A stretch of 64,000 bases of DNA, taken from positions 496,001-560,000 of the forward strand of contig NZ_BAABJQ010000001.1 of assembly GCF_039543385.1 (NCBI RefSeq). The letters are read 5' to 3'. Below the pieces are notes generated by a model. That model worked only from the letters and a program-made list of their open reading frames with translations. It had not been told where the DNA came from and did not search any database. Of this stretch, positions 8,920-16,315 are shown one piece after another. How positions within the stretch are numbered: position 1 is the stretch's first letter; every line of letters begins with the position of its first letter. A program made the translations under genes and the position numbers. Source of the DNA: Rugosimonospora acidiphila. GTDB lineage: Bacteria; Actinomycetota; Actinomycetes; Mycobacteriales; Micromonosporaceae.

Positions 8920-9660
8920 GTGCTGATTGTCGTGGTCGACTCGGCGACCCCCGCCATCACCGCCGCCCTCGCCACGGTGGGCGACACCGGCGTCGAGATC
9001 CTGGCGGAATCGGTCACCGTGGACTCCCGAGCGCACGGCGAACTCCTGGCCCCCGCGATCACGGCGGTGCTGGCCGAGGGCGGGGCCGCGCCCCGCGACC
9101 TCGACGCGGTTGTCGCCGGGGTCGGGCCGGGGCCGTTCACCGGCCTGCGGGTCGGGCTGGTGACCGCCGCGGCGCTCGCCGACTCGCTGAACATTCCCGC
9201 GTACGGGGTGTGCACGCTCGACGCGCTCGGCTGGGCGGTCGGCTCGGGACGGGTACTGGTGGCCACCGACGCGCGGCGCAAGGAGATCTACTGGGCGGTG
9301 TACCAGGACGGGGTCCGCCTGACCGGGCCATCCGTCAACAAGCCGGCCGAGCTGTCGGCCTCGGAGGACAACGGGTTGCTGCCGGTCGGCGACCCGGCGT
9401 CGCCCGATGCCGCCCCGGTTCTCGGCGACGGCCTGGTGCCGGATGGCATCAACGCGGCGGTCGGGGACGGGGCGCTGCGCTACGCGGACGTGCTCGGGCT
9501 GTCGGTGCTGGCCGAACCGCGCTACCCACCGGCAGCGGGCCTCGCGGCGCTGGCCGCCGAGCGGGTACGGACCAGGATGCCGAGTGAGCCGCTGACCCCG
9601 CTCTACCTGCGTCGCCCCGACGCGGTGCTGCCCGGCGCGCGCAAGTCGGCCCTGCCGTGA
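8920..9660 (+). CDS. tsaB: tRNA t6A biosynthesis protein TsaB
   Basis: An ASKHA-fold partner of TsaD that scaffolds the threonylcarbamoyl transferase complex. The N terminus LIVVVDSATPAITAAL is the family beta-strand start, and GVGPGPFTGLRVGL is the strongest signature. I start at GTG 8920, giving 246 residues. An in-frame GTG at 8863 would add 19 residues that do not resemble TsaB. The gene ends in GTGA shared with rimI. There is a gap of 100 bases after tsaE. Confidence 0.92.
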   Translation: MLIVVVDSATPAITAALATVGDTGVEILAESVTVDSRAHGELLAPAITAVLAEGGAAPRDLDAVVAGVGPGPFTGLRVGLVTAAALADSLNIPAYGVCTLDALGWAVGSGRVLVATDARRKEIYWAVYQDGVRLTGPSVNKPAELSASEDNGLLPVGDPASPDAAPVLGDGLVPDGINAAVGDGALRYADVLGLSVLAEPRYPPAAGLAALAAERVRTRMPSEPLTPLYLRRPDAVLPGARKSALP

Positions 9661-10103
9661 GCTCTGCGATCCGGCTCGAGCCGCTACGGTGGTGGCACAT
9701 CGAGTCACTGTTGCCGATCGAGGTCGACCTGTTCGGTGCCGAGCAGTGGTCCGCCGCGATGTTCTGGAACGAACTGGCCAACGGCAACTTCTACCTCGTC
9801 GCCCTGGAGGGTGAGGAGATCGTGGGCTACGCCGGCCTGTCGGTCAACGGCCGGGAGGCCTGGGTGCAGAACATCGCGGTGCGGCGCGAGCGCCAACGGC
9901 ACGGCGTCGGCCGCGAACTGCTGGAGGCGCTGCTGGCCGAGTCGCGCCGGCAAGGGGCGAGCGCCGTCCTGCTGGAGGTCGCGGTGAACAACGCGCCCGC
10001 GCAGCGGCTCTATGAGGATTACGGTTTCGAGCAGGTCGGTGTCCGGCGGGGGTATTACCAGCCGAGCAACACCGACGCGCTGGTGATGAGGCGAGATGAC
10101 TGA
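9657..10103 (+). CDS. rimI: ribosomal-protein-S18-alanine N-acetyltransferase RimI
   Basis: A GNAT-fold acetyltransferase of 148 residues, expected to acetylate the N terminus of ribosomal protein S18. It carries the acetyl-CoA loop RERQRHGVG followed by LLEALL, then LLEVAVNN and the C-terminal YEDYGFEQVG typical of RimI. It overlaps tsaB by GTGA and tsaD by eight bases. The tsaB-rimI-tsaD order is widely conserved. Other GNAT substrates cannot be excluded. Confidence 0.93.
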   Translation: MSSAIRLEPLRWWHIESLLPIEVDLFGAEQWSAAMFWNELANGNFYLVALEGEEIVGYAGLSVNGREAWVQNIAVRRERQRHGVGRELLEALLAESRRQGASAVLLEVAVNNAPAQRLYEDYGFEQVGVRRGYYQPSNTDALVMRRDD

Positions 10104-11160
10104 GCAACGCGCCGGGCGCGACGAGCCCCTGGTACTGGGCATCGAGACGTCCTGCGACGAGACCGGCGTGGGGATCGTGCGCGGGCACACCCTGCTCGCC
10201 GACGCCGTGGCGTCCAGTGTGGACGAACACGCCCGCTTCGGCGGCGTGGTACCGGAGGTGGCCAGCCGGGCGCATCTGGAGGCGATCGTACCCACGATCC
10301 ACCGCGCCCTGGCCGACGCCGGCGTCACACTGTCCGATGTGGACGCGATAGCGGTGACCGCGGGCCCCGGCCTGGCCGGTGCGCTCCTGGTCGGCGTCGC
10401 CGCGGCCAAGGGGTACGCGTTGGCCGCCGAGAAGCCCATCTACGGCGTCAACCACCTGGCAGCGCACGTCGCCGTGGACACCCTCGAACACGGCGCGCTG
10501 CCGGAACCCGCCATCGCGCTGCTGGTCTCCGGCGGCCACTCCTCGCTGCTGCTGGTCGAGGATCTGGCCCGTGGGGTGACGCCGCTCGGATCGACCATCG
10601 ACGACGCCGCGGGAGAGGCGTTCGACAAGGTCGCCCGGCTGCTCGGGCTGCCCTTCCCCGGCGGTCCGCCGATCGACCGGGCCGCCCGGTCCGGCGACCC
10701 CTCCGCGATCCCGTTCCCGCGGGGGCTCTCCGCGGCCCGCGACCTGGCCGCCCACCGGTACGACTTCTCCTTCTCCGGCCTCAAGACCGCAGTCGCCAGG
10801 TGGGTCGAGGCGCGCCAGCGCGCCGGCGAACCGGTGCCGGTCGAGGACGTGGCGGCCAGCTTCCAGGAGGCCGTGTGCGACGTGCTGACCGCGAAGGCGG
10901 TCGACGCCTGCCGGGCACAGGGCGTCAACACCCTCGTGATCGGTGGCGGGGTGGCCGCCAACTCCAGGATCCGGTCGCTGGCCGAGGAGCGCTGCGCCAG
11001 GCACGGCATCACCGTCCGGGTGCCGCGCCCGAAGCTGTGTACCGACAACGGGGCGATGGTCGCCGCGCTGGGTTCCCATCTGGTCGGAGCCGGGGTGACC
11101 CCGAGCCGGCTGGACCTTCCCGCTGACTCGTCCATGCCGCTGACCACCGTCAACGTGTAA
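10096..11160 (+). CDS. tsaD: tRNA N6-adenosine threonylcarbamoyltransferase TsaD
   Basis: Transfers the threonylcarbamoyl group to A37 of tRNA. The protein has 354 residues. GIETSCDET is the N-terminal signature, and the metal ligands are His120 and His124 in NHLAAH. SGGHSSLL, FPGGPPIDR, FSFSGLKT and GGGVAANSRIR follow in the expected order, with CTDNGAM near the end. The ATG lies inside the rimI tail. It completes the TsaB/TsaD/TsaE set in this operon; TsaC must be encoded elsewhere. Confidence 0.96.
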   Translation: MTEQRAGRDEPLVLGIETSCDETGVGIVRGHTLLADAVASSVDEHARFGGVVPEVASRAHLEAIVPTIHRALADAGVTLSDVDAIAVTAGPGLAGALLVGVAAAKGYALAAEKPIYGVNHLAAHVAVDTLEHGALPEPAIALLVSGGHSSLLLVEDLARGVTPLGSTIDDAAGEAFDKVARLLGLPFPGGPPIDRAARSGDPSAIPFPRGLSAARDLAAHRYDFSFSGLKTAVARWVEARQRAGEPVPVEDVAASFQEAVCDVLTAKAVDACRAQGVNTLVIGGGVAANSRIRSLAEERCARHGITVRVPRPKLCTDNGAMVAALGSHLVGAGVTPSRLDLPADSSMPLTTVNV

Positions 11161-11172
11161 GGTGCCGCGCTG
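11158..11172 (+). promoter_or_regulatory. Probable -10 box of leaderless small gene
   Basis: TAAGGT at 11158-11163 overlaps the tsaD stop codon and lies eight bases before GTG 11172. No Shine-Dalgarno sequence is visible. Confidence 0.35.
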
Positions 11173-11426
11173 TGATCGTACGGATGTGGGAGCTGAAGGC
11201 ATACCCGGAAGGCCTCGCCGACCTGCTGTCATGGCTCTGCGAGGCGGCGCTGCCCACCATCGAGATGAATCCGTTGCACGTGTCGAGCGAAGTGTTCAGC
11301 TCGACCGACAACCGGGTAGTCGTGATCAGCAAGTGGCGCAGCAGCCCGCAGTCCCTGCCCGACCCGCCCAAACACCTGGTCGCCAGGTCGCCGCACTCCT
11401 GGGACTTCACCCCAGTCGACCGGTGA
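11172..11426 (+). CDS. small hypothetical protein, ABM-like fold possible
   Basis: An 84-residue protein with VIVRMWELKAYPEG at the start and RVVVISKWR in the middle. This strand pattern resembles the dimeric alpha/beta-barrel (antibiotic biosynthesis monooxygenase-like) superfamily, but I see no catalytic signature. It starts at GTG 11 bases after tsaD, and codon use matches its neighbours. A self-complementary 18-mer at 11460-11477, downstream of the stop, could form a terminator hairpin for the tsaD unit. Confidence 0.7.
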   Translation: MIVRMWELKAYPEGLADLLSWLCEAALPTIEMNPLHVSSEVFSSTDNRVVVISKWRSSPQSLPDPPKHLVARSPHSWDFTPVDR

Positions 11427-11603
11427 CGCGACCGCGCGCCTGAGTCGTTGATCCGCTCACCGGCGTCGCGACGCCGGCGACCCATCCACAGATTGCGATC
11501 GGGGGTCGTGGCGAACGGCGCTGTGGCGGTAACCTCCCCGTAGCCGCTCGATCGCTCACCGGTGCGGCTTGAGGCGCGGGTCGCCAACCTGGGGAGGACA
11601 GCG

Positions 11604-12020
11604 GTGGCGCGGCTTGAGGACGACAGGACGACCGCATACGGGCCGGTGGAAGTCGACCTGACCGGCCTGACCGACTTCGCGCGGGCGCTGCACGACGAGC
11701 AGAGCCAACGCTACGCGCCGGTGGCCTCCTCGGCGATCGACGTATTCCAATCGGGTCAGGCGACGGTCCTGGCCGATCCGGCCTTCGCCGAGTTGGGGCT
11801 GGCGCGCTCGGCGCATCAGCTGAGCCTCGACCAGGCGGTGCAGTTGCTCAACGCGTACTCGGTGGCGCTGGTCGCACTCGCCGACACGGCAGGTGAGATC
11901 GCGACCCGGTACGCCGGCTCCGACGCGTTCGCGGAGGCGAAGGTCACCGATGTGGGCGGACAGCTGTCCGGAGCGTCCCCGGTTCCCCCGCCTGCTGACG
12001 GCCTGCGGAGACCGGTCTGA
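11604..12020 (+). CDS. putative type VII secretion-associated helical protein
   Basis: A 138-residue, mainly alpha-helical protein without signal peptide or membrane segment. I chose GTG 11604 because GGGGAGG at 11591-11597 is correctly spaced; the in-frame GTG at 11562 has no such site. The product starts ARLEDDRTTAYGPVEVD and ends in a Pro-rich tail. Its stop overlaps the next start as TGATG, and that gene overlaps a mycosin-like protease the same way, so the three form one coupled unit. The relation to WXG100/ESX proteins is inferred from fold and context. No WXG motif is present in this one. Confidence 0.6.
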   Translation: MARLEDDRTTAYGPVEVDLTGLTDFARALHDEQSQRYAPVASSAIDVFQSGQATVLADPAFAELGLARSAHQLSLDQAVQLLNAYSVALVALADTAGEIATRYAGSDAFAEAKVTDVGGQLSGASPVPPPADGLRRPV

Positions 12021-13270
12021 TGGCCGCTGGATCGGCGGGATTGACACAGTGGTCCCAGTTCGACGTGCCCGGCATGTGGTCGCTGCTCCAGAACGTGTCC
12101 ACGGTCGACGCGTTCCGGCAGGCGGGCGCGTGGCAGAACACGTACGAGGCGGCACAGGCGCTGGCGGGGCGTCTGCGCTGGTACCGCGACGGGCTGGCCA
12201 GCAAGTGGTCGCCGGAGGGAAGCGACGCGGCCGCGGCGTACCTGGGCCGGCTGGACGAGTTGATCGGCTCGGCGCAGCAGTTGGCGGACGCGTCGGTCGC
12301 GAACCGGCAGGCCCTCGTCACGCTGGCAAACGCGGTGGACGACGCCCAGCCGAAGATGCAAAAGGTGTACGAGCAGTCGCAGGCGCTGCGCCAGGTGGGA
12401 GCGGCACAGCCGAGAGCCGGTGCGACGGTGGTCTTGCGGCAACAACAGCTGCATCAGCAAGCTACGCAGATCATGGAGTCGCTGGGCAGCGCCGCGATGG
12501 ACTCATGGCGCCACTTCGCAACAGTAGACGACTACCAACCCCCACAGTCCGCGCGCGGAGGAGACGTACCAATCGCGGGCGCTCCAACTGTCCAGCAAGA
12601 GGAATTCGTGTCTACGGCGAATTACAAGGAAGCTTCTATGGGGGGCGGCGGGGTAGCCTCTACGACGAACAACAGAGCTCCTACCTACGCACGCAGAATT
12701 GAAGCGTCTACCGAAATGTCCGCGCAGACGATGGCGCGCGCTCGGGGCGAAGGCATCACCCTTAGCCGGTCACCCAGTTCGTACACATCAGCCTTGGCGG
12801 ATCGTACGGCCGAAGACCGAGTGGCGTCAGCTGGAGCCGGTGCCAGGGTTACGGAACAAGTGAACGCCGGTGTTATTGCTGTTCCGGTTCCCGAGTCCAT
12901 CGACCTGCCTCGCGTAGGCCCGTCCGCGCTGAAGAATTTCTCACTCGAAAATCATGTGGAAACGCGTTCACTCGGGCTGCGTGCGGGTGGAGTCATCGGT
13001 GGGGAGCGTTCGGTAGAAGCACGTCAGGCGACTGCCGGGCTTGATGAGTCCGTTAATGCGGTAGGCGGGACGATCGGAACCAATGGTGCCGAAGTTGGCA
13101 TGATGAAGCCTGGAAATATTGCTGATCGGCGAGAGTCGTTGAAGCGTCGGCGAGAATACGATGATCAAGATCCTTGGTATGTAGCAGAGGGAGTGTTGCC
13201 GGTTCTTCGTCCGTTACCCGAGCCGACTCATTTCGATCCAGGGCCCGGTGTTCTCGGAATTGACCGCTGA
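12020..13270 (+). CDS. putative type VII secretion substrate-like protein (WXG/PPE-like N terminus)
   Basis: A 416-residue protein. Residues 1-165 are helical and contain a WSPEGSDAA turn near residue 65, resembling the helix-turn-helix of WXG100/PPE-type secreted proteins. The rest is low-complexity, polar and probably disordered, with no recognised domain. The ATG overlaps the previous stop (TGATG), and its own stop overlaps the mycosin start. Codon use changes sharply near base 12500: the second half has many A/T-ending codons while the first half is GC3-rich, suggesting recombination or transfer. Assignment as a secreted substrate is an inference. Confidence 0.55.
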   Translation: MAAGSAGLTQWSQFDVPGMWSLLQNVSTVDAFRQAGAWQNTYEAAQALAGRLRWYRDGLASKWSPEGSDAAAAYLGRLDELIGSAQQLADASVANRQALVTLANAVDDAQPKMQKVYEQSQALRQVGAAQPRAGATVVLRQQQLHQQATQIMESLGSAAMDSWRHFATVDDYQPPQSARGGDVPIAGAPTVQQEEFVSTANYKEASMGGGGVASTTNNRAPTYARRIEASTEMSAQTMARARGEGITLSRSPSSYTSALADRTAEDRVASAGAGARVTEQVNAGVIAVPVPESIDLPRVGPSALKNFSLENHVETRSLGLRAGGVIGGERSVEARQATAGLDESVNAVGGTIGTNGAEVGMMKPGNIADRRESLKRRREYDDQDPWYVAEGVLPVLRPLPEPTHFDPGPGVLGIDR

Positions 13271-14403
13271 TGTTGCGGCGGGGCGTAGCAGGAGTTTCGG
13301 GGCTGTTCCTCGCTTTGACTGCGACCCTGATGTTCGCCGCGCCGGCTAGGGCGGACTCCGTGCGAGACCAACAATGGTTTCTTTCGTCCCTTCATGTGTT
13401 GGACGCGAATCGCGTTAGCAAGGGTGAGGGCATTACCGTCGCTTTAATCGATACCGGGGTAAGTGCGTCACATCCTGATCTAGTCGGCAACGTGTTACCG
13501 GGGGCCGTCACGTACGTTGGTACAGGGCGTTCGGGCGATGCTTGGCATGATCCGAACGGGCACGGCACCGGTATGGCGGGAAACATCGCTGCTCACGGCC
13601 ACGGACTTGATGCTGGCGCGCTAGGCATCGCGTCAGCGGCAAAGATTCTTCCGATTGCCGATGCTGGGGATGGTGGGCGAACGAATGACGCTGCTATGAC
13701 TGCCAGCATTAAGTACGCAATCGAACGTCGTGTGCAAGTTATTTGCCTCGCTGAAGGCGGCGGCGGAGGGACGCCGGATCTAGCAACGGCAGTACGAGCG
13801 GCGGAAGATGCGAACATCGTCGTTGTCGCGGCCGTGGGGAACCGCAGCCAGGGCTCGTTGGTCGTAGACGCGCCGGCGGATCTGCCTGGCGTTCTCTCGG
13901 TCGGATCAGTTGATCAGAACGGGAACCATGCTGCCGATTCCGTAACAGGATCTGCCGTTGTGTTGTCAGCGCCGGGGGTCGACATCGTTCACCCGGCACC
14001 GGGCGGCGGGTACAGCGCGGGTACGGGTACCAGCGATGCGACCTCGATTACTGCTGGTGCGGTAGCTCTCGTACGGGCGAAGTACCCGAACCTGTCTGCG
14101 GCCGAAGTGATCCATCGGCTCACCGCCACCGCCACCGACAAGGGGCCGCCCGGTCGTGACGACGAGTACGGGTACGGAGTCATCAACATCGTTGCTGCCC
14201 TCACCGTCAACGTGCCCCCCTTGTCCGCCAGCGCCAGCCCGGCCCCTTCTGCCAGCGATCAAAAACCCGGCAGCGGCTCCCCCCGGGCGCAGCAACAGGG
14301 CACGAAGACTTCACTCCTGGCGATCGTGATTCCGGTCGGCGCCGTGCTCGTGGTGCTGCTCGGCTTCCTCGGCTGGCGGGCGGCTCGTCGCCGTACACCC
14401 TGA
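13270..14403 (+). CDS. mycosin-like subtilase, type VII secretion-associated serine protease
   Basis: An S8 serine protease of 377 residues. A signal peptide (residues 1-29, ending APARADS) is followed by the catalytic domain. The triad is Asp61 in LIDTGV, His98 in NGHGTG and Ser255 in GTSDAT, with Asn191 for the oxyanion hole. A Ser/Pro/Gln linker then leads to a C-terminal membrane helix (about 345-370) and a short basic tail. This layout is that of mycosins, the membrane-anchored proteases of ESX systems. No eccB, eccC, eccD or eccE gene is in the window. Its codon use is markedly lower in GC3 up to about base 14080 and then returns to normal. Confidence 0.83.
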   Translation: MLRRGVAGVSGLFLALTATLMFAAPARADSVRDQQWFLSSLHVLDANRVSKGEGITVALIDTGVSASHPDLVGNVLPGAVTYVGTGRSGDAWHDPNGHGTGMAGNIAAHGHGLDAGALGIASAAKILPIADAGDGGRTNDAAMTASIKYAIERRVQVICLAEGGGGGTPDLATAVRAAEDANIVVVAAVGNRSQGSLVVDAPADLPGVLSVGSVDQNGNHAADSVTGSAVVLSAPGVDIVHPAPGGGYSAGTGTSDATSITAGAVALVRAKYPNLSAAEVIHRLTATATDKGPPGRDDEYGYGVINIVAALTVNVPPLSASASPAPSASDQKPGSGSPRAQQQGTKTSLLAIVIPVGAVLVVLLGFLGWRAARRRTP

Positions 14404-14462
14404 TCAAGCCCGCCAGAAATCGGTAGCGGTCAACAGATTCGGACGGTAATCTCGCCCGCGCT

Positions 14463-16184
14463 ATGCGTTCCTTACCCGTGGCGGATCCGGGCGTACCCGA
14501 TCATCGCTCGGCGAGCCGGTACCTCTACTGGCTCGCCCGACAGCAGGTGTCCGCCGTCGCCCTCGGGATGGCGTACGGCGTCGTGTGGATGGTGGCTCAG
14601 GCGCTGATGCCAGCCACGATCGGGCGTGCCATCGATACCGGCATCGCCACCGGGAGCCTTCACAACCTGGGCACCTGGTCCGGCATTCTGCTCGCTCTCG
14701 GCATAGTCCAGGCCGTGGCCGGAGTGCTGAGGCACCGGATGGCGGTCTTCAACTGGCTGGCGGCCGCGTACCAGACGATCCAGGTGACCGTGCGGCAATC
14801 GAACCGGCTCGGCTCCAGCCTGCCCACCCGGCTCGCCACCGGCGAAGTGATCAGCATCGGCACCTCCGACATCAATCACCTCGGCAACGCCATGGACATC
14901 ACCGCTCGGGCGGCCGGTTCCGTCGTCGCGATCGTCGCGGTGACCGTGATCCTGCTCGTCGCGTCCGTGCCTCTCGGCCTGGTCGTGGTGCTCGGCGTAC
15001 CCATACTCATGGCCGTGGTGGGTCTGCTCATCCGGCCCCTGCACAAGCACCAGCAGACGTACCGCGATCAGCAGGCCAGTCTTGCCACCCGTGCCGCCGA
15101 CATCGTCACCGGTCTTCGGGTACTTCGCGGCATCGGCGGCGAGGCGACCTTCGCGGGGCGGTACGCGGAGCAGTCCCAGTCGCTGCGCGTCGCCGGCGTG
15201 CGCGTGGCCCGGGTCGAGTCGTACCTGGAGGCCGCGCAGGTGCTGCTGCCCGGAGTCTTTGTGGCGTTGGTGACCTGGCTGGGTGCCCGGTTCGCGCTGG
15301 CCGGTCAGGTCACGCCGGGCCAACTGGTTGCCTTCTACGGCTACGCGGCCTTCCTGACCTCCCCGCTGCGCACGCTCACCGAGGCCGTCGACAAGTTCAC
15401 CCGTGCCCACGTCTCCGCGCGTCGCGTGTGCCGGCTGCTCGCGCTGGCGCCGGAGCTGTCCGACCCGGTGGTTTCGCTCGACGGGTCGGCGCCGCCGGCG
15501 CGGGTCGGGAACGGCGAGTTGGCCGATCCGGAGTCCGGCCTGGTCGTGCGGCCCGGGCGGCTGACCGCCATCGCCGCCGCCACGCCGGAGGATGCCGTGG
15601 AACTCGCCGATCGGCTCGGGCGGTACCGGGACGGCGCGGTCACCCTGGCCGGCGTGCCGCTCAGCATGCTTCCGATGGCCGAGGTCCGGTCCACGATTCT
15701 GGTCGCCGACAACGACGCGCGCCTGTTCTCCGGTCGACTGCGCTCGGAACTCGATCCGCACGGTACGCATTCCGATGAGCGCATCCTCTGGGCACTCGAT
15801 GTCGCCAGCGGAACCGACATCGTGGACGCCCTGCCGCAGCGGCTGGACGCCGAGGTGGCCGAGCGTGGCCGGGAGTTCTCGGGTGGGCAGCAGCAGCGGC
15901 TCCGGCTGGCTCGGGCGCTGCTGGCCGATCCGCCGATTCTGATTCTGGTCGAGCCGACCAGCGCCATCGACGCGCATACCGAGGCGCGCATCGCCGCCCG
16001 GATCGGTGCGGCGCGGCGGGGCCGGACGACGCTGGTGGTGTCGACCAGCCCGCTGGTCCTCGACCGGGCAGACCACGTGGTCTACCTGGAGGACGGCAAG
16101 GTGATCGCCGAGGGCACCCACCGCGAGTTGCTCGCGGACGAGCCACGGTACGCGGCGACGGTCACGCGCGGGGAGGCCGCATGA
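14463..16184 (+). CDS. ABC exporter half-transporter, degenerate ATPase subunit
   Basis: A 573-residue half-transporter: a six-helix membrane domain (about 25-320) followed by a nucleotide-binding domain. The domain is inactive-looking. The Walker A region (about 15566-15600) reads AIAAATPEDA with no GxxGxGK(S/T). Walker B is ILILVEP (15936-15956) with Val for the usual Asp, and the switch His is replaced in VVSTSP. The signature motif FSGGQQQR (15876-15890) is perfect. Together with the next gene it should form a heterodimer with one working ATP site. A TAATCT box ends ten bases before the ATG. The cargo is unknown. Confidence 0.88.
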   Translation: MRSLPVADPGVPDHRSASRYLYWLARQQVSAVALGMAYGVVWMVAQALMPATIGRAIDTGIATGSLHNLGTWSGILLALGIVQAVAGVLRHRMAVFNWLAAAYQTIQVTVRQSNRLGSSLPTRLATGEVISIGTSDINHLGNAMDITARAAGSVVAIVAVTVILLVASVPLGLVVVLGVPILMAVVGLLIRPLHKHQQTYRDQQASLATRAADIVTGLRVLRGIGGEATFAGRYAEQSQSLRVAGVRVARVESYLEAAQVLLPGVFVALVTWLGARFALAGQVTPGQLVAFYGYAAFLTSPLRTLTEAVDKFTRAHVSARRVCRLLALAPELSDPVVSLDGSAPPARVGNGELADPESGLVVRPGRLTAIAAATPEDAVELADRLGRYRDGAVTLAGVPLSMLPMAEVRSTILVADNDARLFSGRLRSELDPHGTHSDERILWALDVASGTDIVDALPQRLDAEVAERGREFSGGQQQRLRLARALLADPPILILVEPTSAIDAHTEARIAARIGAARRGRTTLVVSTSPLVLDRADHVVYLEDGKVIAEGTHRELLADEPRYAATVTRGEAA

Positions 16185-16315
16185 GCGGACCGTGGACGGT
16201 GACGGTGGTGGTGACGGCGGCGGCGGTGGTGGTGACGGCGGCGGCGGTGGTGGTGACGGTGGTGGTGACGGCGGCGGCGGCGATCGGGGCGACCGAGGAA
16301 GGGGCCGGGCCATGA
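16181..16315 (+). CDS. possible 44-residue hydrophobic microprotein
   Basis: This frame starts in the ATGA that ends the first exporter gene and stops in the ATGA that starts the second, so it bridges the two exactly. It is read from a GGT/GAC/GGC repeat and yields a Val/Thr/Ala-rich, membrane-like segment followed by GATEEGAGP. It may be a real small membrane subunit, a coupling device, or chance readout of the repeat. The composition is too simple to judge by sequence alone. Confidence 0.35.
   Translation: MSGPWTVTVVVTAAAVVVTAAAVVVTVVVTAAAAIGATEEGAGP
16193..16282 (+). repeat. low-complexity GGN/GAC microsatellite
   Basis: About 90 bases composed of GGT, GGC and GAC triplets, with an imperfect 18-base period, between the two exporter genes. 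It reads Gly/Asp in one frame and Val/Thr/Ala in another. An in-frame GTG at 16192 could add a 40-residue Gly/Asp-rich extension to the second exporter subunit. Confidence 0.8.

Noticed and set aside
16192..16311. Gly/Asp-rich N-terminal extension of the second exporter subunit
   Set aside because: A good ribosome binding site and an ATGA overlap favour ATG 16312. The extension is only repeat readout, so I did not include it.
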